This document shows, piece by piece, positions 6,893-12,683 of a stretch of DNA of 33,051 nt. Positions within the stretch are counted from its first letter, which is position 1. Every line of letters begins with the position of its first letter. The stretch comes from CAZRUM01 sp964603435. Its GTDB lineage: Bacteria > Patescibacteriota > Patescibacteriia > Magasanikbacterales > UBA922. The DNA lies in NCBI GenBank assembly GCA_964603435.1, contig CAZRUM010000007.1:1-33051 (forward strand), read 5' to 3'. The notes under the pieces are model-generated. The model saw only the letters and a program-made list of their open reading frames with translations. It was not told the origin of the DNA and did not search any database. The position numbers and the translations under genes are program-made.

Positions 6893-7053
6893 ACGTTTCA
6901 ATTCCGCTTGGAGCTCTTCTCGAGATCCAAGAATGGGATCGTGAACTAGAAGAAGCCCGTCGCACAGCCATGCAGGATCCGAAAAAGATCGCAGCAGCTC
7001 GAGAGATGATCTCCATTCACCGCGAAGCCCGTCGACTTGATGCTGGTCGCTGA
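6889..7053 (+). CDS. Small orphan protein (54 aa), GTG start, GC-rich
   Basis: A GTG start with GAAGAGGAA a few bases upstream gives MNVSIPLGALLEIQEWDREL, then EEARRTAMQDPKKIAAAREM and a basic end RREARRLDAGR-like (ISIHREARRLDAGR). The composition is that of a soluble, highly charged single helix or helical hairpin. The start overlaps the upstream TGA (GTGA), so translation is probably coupled. Too short to be listed by many gene finders, but SD, overlap and codon use agree. No family recognised. Confidence 0.55.
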   Translation: MNVSIPLGALLEIQEWDRELEEARRTAMQDPKKIAAAREMISIHREARRLDAGR

Positions 7054-7104
7054 GTCACACTCACCGCTCTTTCCTCACTACGGGTGAACACCTCACCCAA
7101 TTCC

Positions 7105-7136
7105 AAAAAACTATCTTGAAAAAGATGGTTTTTTGT
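7105..7136 (+). terminator. Terminator of the GC-rich small-ORF block
   Basis: Stem AAAAAACTATCTT / AAGATGGTTTTTT (7105-7117, 7122-7134) with a GAAA tetraloop, about 50 bp after the last stop. Confidence 0.88.
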
Positions 7137-7145
7137 TTATCAAAA

Positions 7146-7154
7146 TGATATAAT
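7146..7154 (+). promoter_or_regulatory. Extended -10 promoter for the carbonic-anhydrase-like gene
   Basis: TGA-TATAAT (7146-7154), a consensus -10 with the extended TG motif; no good -35 at the expected distance. The predicted leader is about 40 nt. Confidence 0.5.
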
Positions 7155-7199
7155 TTTTTCTACAGTCCAATATCTAATTTACTTAATAACATAAACTTT

Positions 7200-7619
7200 A
7201 TGCCCCCTACCTGCAGTTCGATCCTAGTCCGTTGTATAGACTTTCGCCTTACTTCCTCTATAAATAAATGGCTGGAAGAAAACAATCTAATGGATGGCTG
7301 TGATATTATTTCTGTCGCTGGCATTTCCAAAGCCATTGCTCTAGATTCTAACAGCGAAGACGCTAAATACATTCTAAGTCAGATAAAAATTTCTCATGAT
7401 TTGCACGAAAGTAAAACACTTTATCTCATTCATCACACAGATTGTGGGTCTTATGGTGGTCACAGTGCTTTTACTGATCTAGAAACAGAAAAGAAAATCT
7501 ACCTAGATCACATGAATAAAGCCAAAGAAATTATTAATGAACAGATTCCTGGTCTAGAAGTAAAATTTGTTCTAGCTGATATGAAAAGTGATACTGAAAT
7601 TGAGTTTATTAATTTATAA
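7200..7619 (+). CDS. Beta-carbonic-anhydrase-like protein (139 aa, short)
   Basis: Beta-class carbonic anhydrases coordinate Zn through a CxDxR motif and an HxxC motif. Here C12-I-D14-F-R16 and H79-T-D-C82-G are both present in the correct order, after strand-like segments (SSILVRCIDFRL; SKTLYLIHHTDCGSYGG). At 139 aa it is well below the usual ~200 aa. The Gly/Asn-rich stretch usually found between the two motifs is replaced by IISVAGISKAIAL, and the C-terminal extension is short. It may be a minimal enzyme or a non-CA zinc protein of the same fold. Start ATG with no SD; CxDxR close to the N-terminus supports it. Cytoplasmic, single-gene unit. Confidence 0.7.
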   Translation: MPPTCSSILVRCIDFRLTSSINKWLEENNLMDGCDIISVAGISKAIALDSNSEDAKYILSQIKISHDLHESKTLYLIHHTDCGSYGGHSAFTDLETEKKIYLDHMNKAKEIINEQIPGLEVKFVLADMKSDTEIEFINL

Positions 7620-7620
7620 C

Positions 7621-7654
7621 AAAAAACCCAATATCTACATAAATAAACATTGGG
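7621..7654 (-). terminator. Terminator for the reverse-strand 91-aa gene
   Basis: Read on the minus strand: stem CCCAAT / ATTGGG (arms at 7649-7654 and 7627-7632 on plus) followed by six T's. A second hairpin, GCGCAGA-GAGT-TCTGCGC (7659-7676), lies between it and the stop codon, which it overlaps by one base. Confidence 0.7.
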
Positions 7655-7675
7655 AATTGCGCAGAGAGTTCTGCG

Positions 7676-7951
7676 CTAGGGATCTTCGTGGAGGTCTAGT
7701 GGTACACCTGTGGGGTTGAAGGTGGAGCCAACAGGATCATAATAATGTGAAGGCCAAGGTGAGAGTCTGGAACGCCAATTGTTAAGTTCAGCAAGTGCCT
7801 TTCCTACGAGTTGCCGAGTCATCTGAAGATGACGTTCAAATCGCAATTGGGAGGATGCCTGATCAAGCGTAAGTTCGACACCTTGTTTGGCCAGTGGATC
7901 TAGTGATGTTTCCGACACAAACTTCGGGGCCGTGTTTTTGGAGACCTTCAT
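7676..7951 (-). CDS. Orphan protein (91 aa), reverse strand, strong SD, GC-richer
   Basis: MKVSKNTAPKFVSETSLDPL, then a helical centre (LTLDQASSQLRFERHLQM, RQLVGKALAELNNWRSRL) and a Pro-rich tail ending LDLHEDP. No membrane segment. No family recognised. It has a full AAGGAGG upstream, a consensus promoter (8000-8028) and a terminator, which argues for a real, probably well expressed gene. Codon use is GC-richer than the AT-rich neighbours, like the block at 6478-7053 and csrA. Confidence 0.72.
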   Translation of the reverse strand: MKVSKNTAPKFVSETSLDPLAKQGVELTLDQASSQLRFERHLQMTRQLVGKALAELNNWRSRLSPWPSHYYDPVGSTFNPTGVPLDLHEDP

Positions 7952-7961
7952 CGATATATCC

Positions 7962-7982
7962 CTTTCCTCCTTATGAAAGGAG
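7962..7982 (-). promoter_or_regulatory. SD-sequestering hairpin in the leader of the 91-aa gene
   Basis: On the minus strand CTCCTT-TCAT-AAGGAG forms a perfect 6-bp stem (plus positions 7967-7972 and 7977-7982) whose 3' arm is the SD AAGGAGG; a weaker AAAGG follows. When the stem forms the ribosome site would be paired. GGA lies at the edge of the stem, the kind of element CsrA binds. Confidence 0.5.
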
Positions 7983-7999
7983 CAATCTTGTTTAACTTC

Positions 8000-8028
8000 A
8001 GTATACTCCTAGGGTTTTATTTTATCAA
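8000..8028 (-). promoter_or_regulatory. Consensus promoter for the 91-aa reverse-strand gene
   Basis: On the minus strand: TTGATA (plus 8023-8028), 17-bp spacer, TATACT (plus 8000-8005). It is among the best promoters in the window and faces the promoter at 8035-8043. Confidence 0.75.
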
Positions 8029-8034
8029 ATAAGT

Positions 8035-8043
8035 TGCTATACT
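8035..8043 (+). promoter_or_regulatory. Extended -10 promoter for the metallothionein-like gene
   Basis: TGC-TATACT (8035-8043). Its expected -35 region overlaps the -10/-35 region of the divergent reverse-strand promoter, so the two probably compete for polymerase. Confidence 0.5.
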
Positions 8044-8086
8044 ACTTATCGGCTAATAAACTAATTTAATTTTTAAACAAAATACT

Positions 8087-8227
8087 ATGGAATGTGAAAA
8101 ATGTGGAGTAGAACTCAACGAAAAAAATCTTTGTTGTGAGGGTGGCACTTGTTGTAAGGCTTGTAAACCAGACTGCAAAGAAGATGATTGTAATGACGAA
8201 TGCAAAGATTGTGGTTGTGGAAAGTAA
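8087..8227 (+). CDS. Metallothionein-like Cys-rich protein (46 aa)
   Basis: MECEKCGVELNEKNLCCEGG continues TCCKACKPDCKEDDCNDECK and ends DCGCGK. Twelve of 46 residues are Cys, arranged as CxxC (3/6), CC (16/17), CC (22/23), CxxxC, CxxC (39/42) and CxC, with no aromatic residues. This is the composition of bacterial metallothioneins, which bind Zn, Cd or Cu(I) as thiolate clusters in the cytoplasm. It is too short for most gene finders. Native AT-rich start context (AATACT-ATG, no SD), its own promoter and a strong terminator support it. A zinc-ribbon-like regulator is the alternative. Confidence 0.75.
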   Translation: MECEKCGVELNEKNLCCEGGTCCKACKPDCKEDDCNDECKDCGCGK

Positions 8228-8248
8228 TCTAATTCTACAAAAAGAATG

Positions 8249-8280
8249 AAGCCGGGTACCCATGTGGGTCCCGGCTTTTA
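8249..8280 (+). terminator. Terminator of the metallothionein-like gene (possibly shared with csrA)
   Basis: Long GC-rich stem AAGCCGGG / CCCGGCTT with inner ACCCA / TGGGT pairing, then TTTTA. On the minus strand the same stem is followed by CATTCTTTTT, so it may also end the convergent csrA transcript. Confidence 0.88.
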
Positions 8281-8325
8281 TTTTCGACAGGCGCGCCTCC
8301 CACGCGACTTCGTTTATTCAAGGTT

Positions 8326-8592
8326 CTACTTGTGTTTCTTCCCACCACAAGAACCATTTTCTGGGGGTGGAGTTTGAAAAGCGAGACCGCTAATCGCCGC
8401 CCCCAGATTTCTGGATTCCTCTTCCACCCTTTGAGCCTGGAGAGTGTCATAAAGCTCTTCGCGATGTACAGACAACTCCCTGGGAGCCTGAATACCTATC
8501 TTGACCTGTCCACCACGTACTTCGCGCACATCGATGATGATATCATCACCGATTCGGATCCTTTGTCCAACACGTCTTGTGAGAATCAGCAT
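8326..8592 (-). CDS. csrA: Carbon storage regulator CsrA (translational regulator)
   Basis: An 88-aa protein beginning MLILTRRVGQRIRIGDDIII, with the conserved N-terminal strand carrying L4, R6 and R7, the GGQ loop (27-29), and APRELSVHREELY with R44; these are the RNA-binding residues of the CsrA dimer. After about residue 55 there is an unusual 30-aa tail (ESRNLGAAISGLAFQ, then Gly/Lys-rich GSCGGKKHK). CsrA binds GGA motifs over ribosome sites and usually blocks or stabilises mRNAs. The frame continues upstream, but the ATG at 8592 is set by a perfect SD (AAGGAGGT, 5-nt spacer) and by homology. It is encoded in GC-rich codons, unlike the AT-rich genes around it. Confidence 0.95.
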   Translation of the reverse strand: MLILTRRVGQRIRIGDDIIIDVREVRGGQVKIGIQAPRELSVHREELYDTLQAQRVEEESRNLGAAISGLAFQTPPPENGSCGGKKHK

Positions 8593-8596
8593 GCCT

Positions 8597-8607
8597 ACCT
8601 CCTTGTG
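8597..8607 (-). promoter_or_regulatory. csrA ribosome site matching the CsrA recognition sequence
   Basis: The minus strand reads CACAAGGAGGT just before the start codon. The described CsrA consensus is RUACARGGAUGU; ACAAGGA and the final GU agree. This suggests autoregulation of csrA translation, as known in other bacteria; inferred, not shown. Confidence 0.5.
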
Positions 8608-8632
8608 GGCACTGTGGTTATAGTTCAGACGA

Positions 8633-8661
8633 ATCCTACCATATTTGATATAGGAAATCAA
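8633..8661 (-). promoter_or_regulatory. csrA promoter
   Basis: On the minus strand: TTGATT (plus 8656-8661), 17-bp spacer, TAGGAT (plus 8633-8638). The predicted leader is about 35 nt. Confidence 0.6.
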
Positions 8662-8681
8662 GACTATTATCTTATCCACAC

Positions 8682-8711
8682 TTGACTTATATCATACAAA
8701 ATAGGTATTAT
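8682..8711 (+). promoter_or_regulatory. Promoter of the small transcript divergent from csrA
   Basis: TTGACT (8682-8687), 18-bp spacer, TATTAT (8706-8711); predicted transcription start about 8718. It lies about 20 bp from the csrA -35, back to back. Confidence 0.55.
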
Positions 8712-8742
8712 ATAGTTAAGTTTTATTCTTAACTAGAAACAT

Positions 8743-8793
8743 ATGTTGAGAACAAAACATACTTGTTCCTGTTGTGGTGGGGGATGCGGCTAA
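8743..8793 (+). CDS. Cys-rich micro-ORF (16 aa)
   Basis: MLRTKHTCSCCGGGCG, with an AAACAT-ATG start typical of the SD-less genes here. Four of the last nine residues are Cys. The stop codon falls in the loop of the TGCGG/CCGCA hairpin. It could be a metal-binding micropeptide, a Cys-codon leader peptide or chance; the short length makes the call weak. Confidence 0.3.
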   Translation: MLRTKHTCSCCGGGCG

Positions 8794-8840
8794 ATACCGC
8801 AGTAGGAGGGATCTTCATCACACATAACATGTTTTCACGG

Positions 8841-8878
8841 AAAGAAAACAGAGCTCTGTAAAAGCCTGTTTTCTTTTT
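8841..8878 (+). terminator. Strong terminator of the small transcript
   Basis: Perfect 11-bp stem AAAGAAAACAG / CTGTTTTCTTT (8841-8851, 8866-8876) with a 14-nt loop and a T-rich 3' side. It ends 30 bp before the helicase start. Confidence 0.88.
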
Positions 8879-8888
8879 GGATAAATAG

Positions 8889-8897
8889 TGCTAGAAT
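8889..8897 (+). promoter_or_regulatory. Extended -10 promoter of the helicase-nuclease gene
   Basis: TGC-TAGAAT (8889-8897). The start codon at 8908 is 10 nt beyond the -10, so the transcript would be leaderless or nearly so. Confidence 0.45.
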
Positions 8898-8907
8898 ATA
8901 TTCAAAT

Positions 8908-11900
8908 ATGCCAAAATATAACCTTAATAAATCCCAAAAAGAAGCCGTTGAATATATCGACGGACCTCTTTTGATTGTGGCAGGAGCTGGTACTGGTAAG
9001 ACAACTGTGATTACTCAAAAAATAAACAGTCTGATTGAAAATAAAAAAGCTACCCCAGAAGAAATCCTGGCACTTACTTTTACAGACAAGGCTGCGGGCG
9101 AAATGGAAGAACGGGTGGACGAAATGCTTGAAACTGGTTATGTTGATCTACAAATATCTACTTTTCATAAGTTTTGCCAAAGAATATTAGAAGACTACGG
9201 ACATGAGATTGGTTTACCAAATAGATTCAAACTTTTGTCACAGACTGATGCTTGGCTTTTACTACGTGAAAATATTTATGATTTCAATCTAGATTATTAT
9301 AGACCATTAGGAAATCCGACTAGCCAAATTCATAATCTGCTATCACATTTTTCCAAATGCAAAGACGAGCTTATAACTACACAAGAATATCTTGATTATG
9401 TAGAAGGTTTAATTCTTGATAAAGACGAGGCTGAACTAAAAGAAAAAAACAGACTGGTAGAGCTTGCCAATGCTTATCACACTTACAATCAACTACTTCT
9501 AAAAAATGACGCACTGGACTTTGGTGATCTTATTTTTTACACTGTAAAACTTTTACAAGACAGGCCAAATATTTTAAAGAGTATTCAAGAACGTTTCAAA
9601 TTTATTCTAGTAGATGAGTTTCAAGATGTAAACTGGTCACAATATGAATTGATTAAATTATTGTCCACCAATCCTGAGCGAAGTGAGTCTGATAAGACGA
9701 AAGGAGTCGAAGGATCCCGTGCTTTAGTGCACGAACAACGGGATTCTTCGCCTACGGCTCAGAATGGGATACAACTAACAGTGGTAGGGGATGATGACCA
9801 GAGTATCTATAGTTTTCGTGGTAGCAATGTCAGTATTATCATGCGTTTCAAAGAAGATTTTAAAAAAGCCAAAGAAATTGTCCTGACAGAAAACTACCGC
9901 TCTGCAAAAGAAATTCTTGATTTAGCTTATAGCTCAATTCAAAACAATAATCCTGATAGATTAGAAGTAAAACTTAATATAGACAAAAGATTGAAAGCAA
10001 AATATAATCCTGAACACAGTGAAGGATCCCGTAGCTCGGATAGAAAACAACGGGATCCTTCGACTGCGAACTCACTGCGTTCGTCCTCCGCTCAGGATGG
10101 GGTAATAAATCACTTGCACTACGATACACTAGATAATGAAGTAAGTGGAGTAATGAAAAAAATTGCTGAAATTAAAAAAAGTGAAGACGCCAGCTGGGAT
10201 GATTTTGCTATTCTTGTTCGCGCCAACAGCCATGTAGAGCCTTTTGTAAATGCCCTGGAAAATTATGGTATTCCTTATGAATATCTGGCTTCTTCTGGGC
10301 TATACAGACAACCAGTTGTCATAGACGCAGTCAGCTTTTTAAACATTTTAGAACACATTCACAATGATCGTGCTGTTTACAGACTACTACGAATGCCTTT
10401 TCTTGATTTCAAAGAAAACGATCTACAAAAACTAACTGCCAGTGCCAAGAAAAAATCTATTCCATATTATGAAGCTCTAAAACGTGCTCGTGAATTTTAC
10501 TTGTCACCTGCAGGAATCCAAATTGCAGAGAAAATAATTGGTCTAATTCATGCTGGAATGAAATCTTCTCGCTATGAAAAACCAACTGCCATTTTGTATG
10601 ATTTTTTGGAAAACAGTGGCTACCTAGAATACCTAACTCGTGAAGAAGGGCAGGGGAACAGAGAAGTAGTAAGGCAAATTTATCATTTGAAACAATTTTT
10701 TGATTTGATAAAACAATATGAAGAAGCCATTCCGGGTGCACATGTGACTGGTTTTGTAGAACATTACAACTATATTATAGAATCAGGTGACGGTGGAAAA
10801 ATGTACCAACCAACAGACACACCTGACTCAGTAAATATTATCACAGTTCACTCTGCCAAAGGTTTGGAATATAAATATGTTTTTGTAGTAAATTGTGTAG
10901 AGGAAAGACTACCAACTAGAAAAAAGAGTGCTGGTATAGAAATTCCTAGTGAGCTTATAAAAGAAAAACTTCCAGAAGGAGATTTTCATTATCAAGAGGA
11001 AAGACGACTATTTTATGTAGCTGTGACCCGTGCTAAAGAAAAATTATTCCTGACTAGTGCAGAAAACTACGGTGGTTCTAGAAAAAAGAAACTGTCTAGA
11101 TTTTTGGCTGAGCTAGATTTTAAAACAGACTCTGTCAGTAAAAAAGAGGGAAGTAAGACTGACACACTCCCTAGTAAATCACAGACAAAAGAATTAGCGG
11201 AAGGTGAAATTGAATACACCCCACCAACAAAATTTTCTTTTTCACAGATTAATGCTTATCAACGCTGTCCTTACCAATACAAATTAATGCATGTTTTGAA
11301 AATCCCGATGAAAGGTAGTGCTAGTTTTAGTTTTGGAAATACCATTCACAATACTTTGCAAAAATTTTATGAAAACGTACAAGAGCTAAATAATGCCAAA
11401 CAAGAATCTTTATTTAGCACTCCAACAAAGATAGAAAAAAAAGAAGGGAAAGTGTTAGTACCTACATTAGAAAAACTACTCAAAATCTATGAAAGTAAAT
11501 GGATAACAGATTGGTACAAAAGCCAGAAACAACGAGAAAGCTATTTTGCCAAAGGCAAAGATTTATTAAAAGTTTTTTATTCCTCACAAGAAGACAATTG
11601 GACTATCCCAGTTTCACTTGAAGGTTTTTTCAAGATTAAAGTTGGAGATTATTTAATAAACGGACGAATTGATAGAATTGATCAGCTAGAAGATGGCAGT
11701 CTAGAAATTATTGATTATAAAACTGGCAAAGCCAAAGAAAAACTTTCTACTGACGACAGACAACAACTTCTAATTTACCAGATTGCTGCCAAGACCCTAC
11801 CAGAATACAGAAATGTTGGTGAGGTCAGCAAACTAACATTTTACTATGTAAATAATGATCTCAGAAATTCTTTCGTAGGCAAAGATAAAGACATAGAAAA

Positions 11901-12024
11901 ACTCCAAGAAAAATTAATTAAAACCATAGAAGAAATAAGAAAAGGAAATTTCAAAGCCAAACCAAATAAACATATTTGTGCTTATTGTGATTTCAAAGAG
12001 ATTTGTGAATTTAGACAACTTTAA
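8908..12024 (+). CDS. UvrD/AddA-like superfamily 1 helicase fused to a Cas4/RecB-type Fe-S nuclease
   Basis: 1038 aa. N-terminal SF1A helicase: Walker A AGAGTGKTT (residues 25-33), FTDKAAGEMEER, Walker B ILVDEFQDVNWSQ, motif III VVGDDDQSIYSFRGS (from 292), motif IV LTENYRSAKEIL, motif V TVHSAKGLEYKYVFV and motif VI YVAVTRAKEKLF. C-terminal PD-(D/E)XK nuclease: D922 and D925 (GRIDRID), D936-x-K938 (IIDYKTGK), and four Cys (787, 1024, 1027, 1033) in the spacing of the Fe-S staple of AddB/Cas4 nucleases. It is expected to unwind and trim DNA ends for recombinational repair in one polypeptide. Two insertions (about residues 255-287 and 367-398), absent from the family core, are encoded by palindromic repeats. 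A 15-bp gap leads to the next gene. Confidence 0.93.
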   Translation: MPKYNLNKSQKEAVEYIDGPLLIVAGAGTGKTTVITQKINSLIENKKATPEEILALTFTDKAAGEMEERVDEMLETGYVDLQISTFHKFCQRILEDYGHEIGLPNRFKLLSQTDAWLLLRENIYDFNLDYYRPLGNPTSQIHNLLSHFSKCKDELITTQEYLDYVEGLILDKDEAELKEKNRLVELANAYHTYNQLLLKNDALDFGDLIFYTVKLLQDRPNILKSIQERFKFILVDEFQDVNWSQYELIKLLSTNPERSESDKTKGVEGSRALVHEQRDSSPTAQNGIQLTVVGDDDQSIYSFRGSNVSIIMRFKEDFKKAKEIVLTENYRSAKEILDLAYSSIQNNNPDRLEVKLNIDKRLKAKYNPEHSEGSRSSDRKQRDPSTANSLRSSSAQDGVINHLHYDTLDNEVSGVMKKIAEIKKSEDASWDDFAILVRANSHVEPFVNALENYGIPYEYLASSGLYRQPVVIDAVSFLNILEHIHNDRAVYRLLRMPFLDFKENDLQKLTASAKKKSIPYYEALKRAREFYLSPAGIQIAEKIIGLIHAGMKSSRYEKPTAILYDFLENSGYLEYLTREEGQGNREVVRQIYHLKQFFDLIKQYEEAIPGAHVTGFVEHYNYIIESGDGGKMYQPTDTPDSVNIITVHSAKGLEYKYVFVVNCVEERLPTRKKSAGIEIPSELIKEKLPEGDFHYQEERRLFYVAVTRAKEKLFLTSAENYGGSRKKKLSRFLAELDFKTDSVSKKEGSKTDTLPSKSQTKELAEGEIEYTPPTKFSFSQINAYQRCPYQYKLMHVLKIPMKGSASFSFGNTIHNTLQKFYENVQELNNAKQESLFSTPTKIEKKEGKVLVPTLEKLLKIYESKWITDWYKSQKQRESYFAKGKDLLKVFYSSQEDNWTIPVSLEGFFKIKVGDYLINGRIDRIDQLEDGSLEIIDYKTGKAKEKLSTDDRQQLLIYQIAAKTLPEYRNVGEVSKLTFYYVNNDLRNSFVGKDKDIEKLQEKLIKTIEEIRKGNFKAKPNKHICAYCDFKEICEFRQL
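9671..9769 (+). repeat. Palindromic repeat inserted in frame in the helicase (copy 1)
   Basis: A 99-bp (33-codon) element starting ATCCTGAGCG. Arms GAAGGATCCCGT and ACGGGATTCTTC pair with one mismatch; an inner CGTGC / GCACG stem and an outer TCCTGAGC / CTCAGAATGGGA pairing extend it. It codes for NPERSESDKTKGVEGSR, then ALVHEQRDSSPTAQNG, between YELIKLLST and LTVVGDDDQ, i.e. just before helicase motif III, where family members have a short loop. It is GC-richer than the surrounding gene. Confidence 0.85.
10006..10101 (+). repeat. Palindromic repeat inserted in frame in the helicase (copy 2)
   Basis: A 96-bp (32-codon) element starting AATCCTGAACACAG. GAAGGATCCCGT (10021-10032) and ACGGGATCCTTC (10050-10061) are exact reverse complements. 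Outer arms AATCCTGA and CTCAGGATGGGG also pair. It codes for NPEHSEGSRSSDRKQRDPST, then ANSLRSSSAQDG, between DKRLKAKY and INHLHYDTLDNE, a variable surface loop of the 2A domain region. Both ends are shared with copy 1. Confidence 0.88.
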
Positions 12025-12039
12025 TAATTTAAAATATAT

Positions 12040-12567
12040 ATGATCATAGCAATTTATACAATATTACTCATCGTTTATATTCTCTTAGCTATCTACCTTC
12101 TCTATACTTTCTACGGTATGATAGTGGCAGCTCCTTTTGTGCCAACATCTAAGAAAAATGTAAAAATAATGATAGATATGGTAAAACCACAAGCAAATGA
12201 AACTTTGTTTGATCTTGGTTCTGGTGACGGTAGAATATTACACCTGGCTGCAAAATCTGGCTGCAAATGTATTGGTATAGAAATAAACCCCATCCTTTAT
12301 CACTGGAGCAGACTCACAACTAAACTAAAAAGACTAAAAAATGTAGAAATCAGACGCAAAAATCTCTGGAAAACTGATTTGTCCAGTGTTAATATTCTCA
12401 CACTTTTCTTTATTGCTGGTAAGATGGATAAACTTCATAAAAAAATACTATCTGAAATGAAGCCGGGAAGTAGAATAGTCTCACATGGTTTCAAATTCCC
12501 CAATTGGCAATATAGTGAGAAAAGTGGTAAGATATATCTGTACCAAGTACCTCATTCCGAATCCTGA
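12040..12567 (+). CDS. Membrane-anchored SAM methyltransferase, FAM173 / ATPSCKMT-like
   Basis: 175 aa. One N-terminal transmembrane helix (about residues 3-30), then APFVPTS, a class I methyltransferase motif I LFDLGSGDGRILHLAAKSG, motif II IGIEINPILYHWSR, RRKNLWKTDLSSVN, and KPGSRIVSHGFKFPNWQ. This order, with the membrane anchor and the LWK(T/V)(D/S)L and FPxW elements, is that of the FAM173 family, whose eukaryotic members methylate lysines of the ATP synthase c subunit and of the ADP/ATP carrier. The substrate here is unknown; c subunit is attractive because the atp operon is about 8 kb away. The last codons (PHSES-stop) lie in a palindromic repeat that supplies the TGA, so the original C-terminus may have differed. 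Confidence 0.8.
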   Translation: MIIAIYTILLIVYILLAIYLLYTFYGMIVAAPFVPTSKKNVKIMIDMVKPQANETLFDLGSGDGRILHLAAKSGCKCIGIEINPILYHWSRLTTKLKRLKNVEIRRKNLWKTDLSSVNILTLFFIAGKMDKLHKKILSEMKPGSRIVSHGFKFPNWQYSEKSGKIYLYQVPHSES

Positions 12568-12675
12568 AAGAGGTGAGAAATCCCTTTACAAGTCATGAAC
12601 GACGCATTAAAATAAATTTTATTTGACATAACTCATTGTGCATTAGAAAGAGATACCTCGCTTCACTCGGTATTA
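12553..12675 (+). repeat. Degenerate palindromic repeat between the methyltransferase and DUF721 genes
   Basis: Left arm CATTCCGAATCCTGAAAGAG followed by GTGAGAAATCCCTTTAC (12553-12589); right arm GAAAGAGATACCTCGCTTCA then CTCGGTATTA (to 12675). The right arm is nearly identical in sequence and position to the atpG-atpD copy (CCTCGTTTCACTCGGAATTA) and likewise ends 8 bp before a start codon. Confidence 0.7.
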
Positions 12676-12683
12676 ATAAAAGT

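Larger units (their letters stand above)
8714..8878 (+). ncRNA. Candidate small RNA / micro-ORF transcript next to csrA
   Basis: Elements in order: hairpin AGTTAAG / CTTAACT (8714-8734), a 16-codon Cys-rich ORF (8743-8793), hairpin TGCGG-CTAAATA-CCGCA (8785-8801), a GGAGGGA stretch (8805-8811), and a perfect 11-bp terminator (8841-8876). Four GGA triplets occur (8782, 8805, 8809, 8839). The GGAGGG is about 18 nt from the next ATG (8829), which opens only a 10-codon frame, so it is unlikely to be an ordinary ribosome site. Promoter and terminator show that it is a discrete transcription unit of about 160 nt. Whether it acts as RNA, peptide or leader is unknown. Confidence 0.5.

Noticed and set aside
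8332..8685. 117-aa plus-strand ORF opposite csrA
   Set aside because: Antisense shadow of a clearly conserved csrA; no ribosome site and no protein-like composition.
12636..12683. Upstream start extending the DUF721-like protein by 16 residues
   Set aside because: Encoded by the same repeat arm as at atpD; the native-type start context is at 12684.
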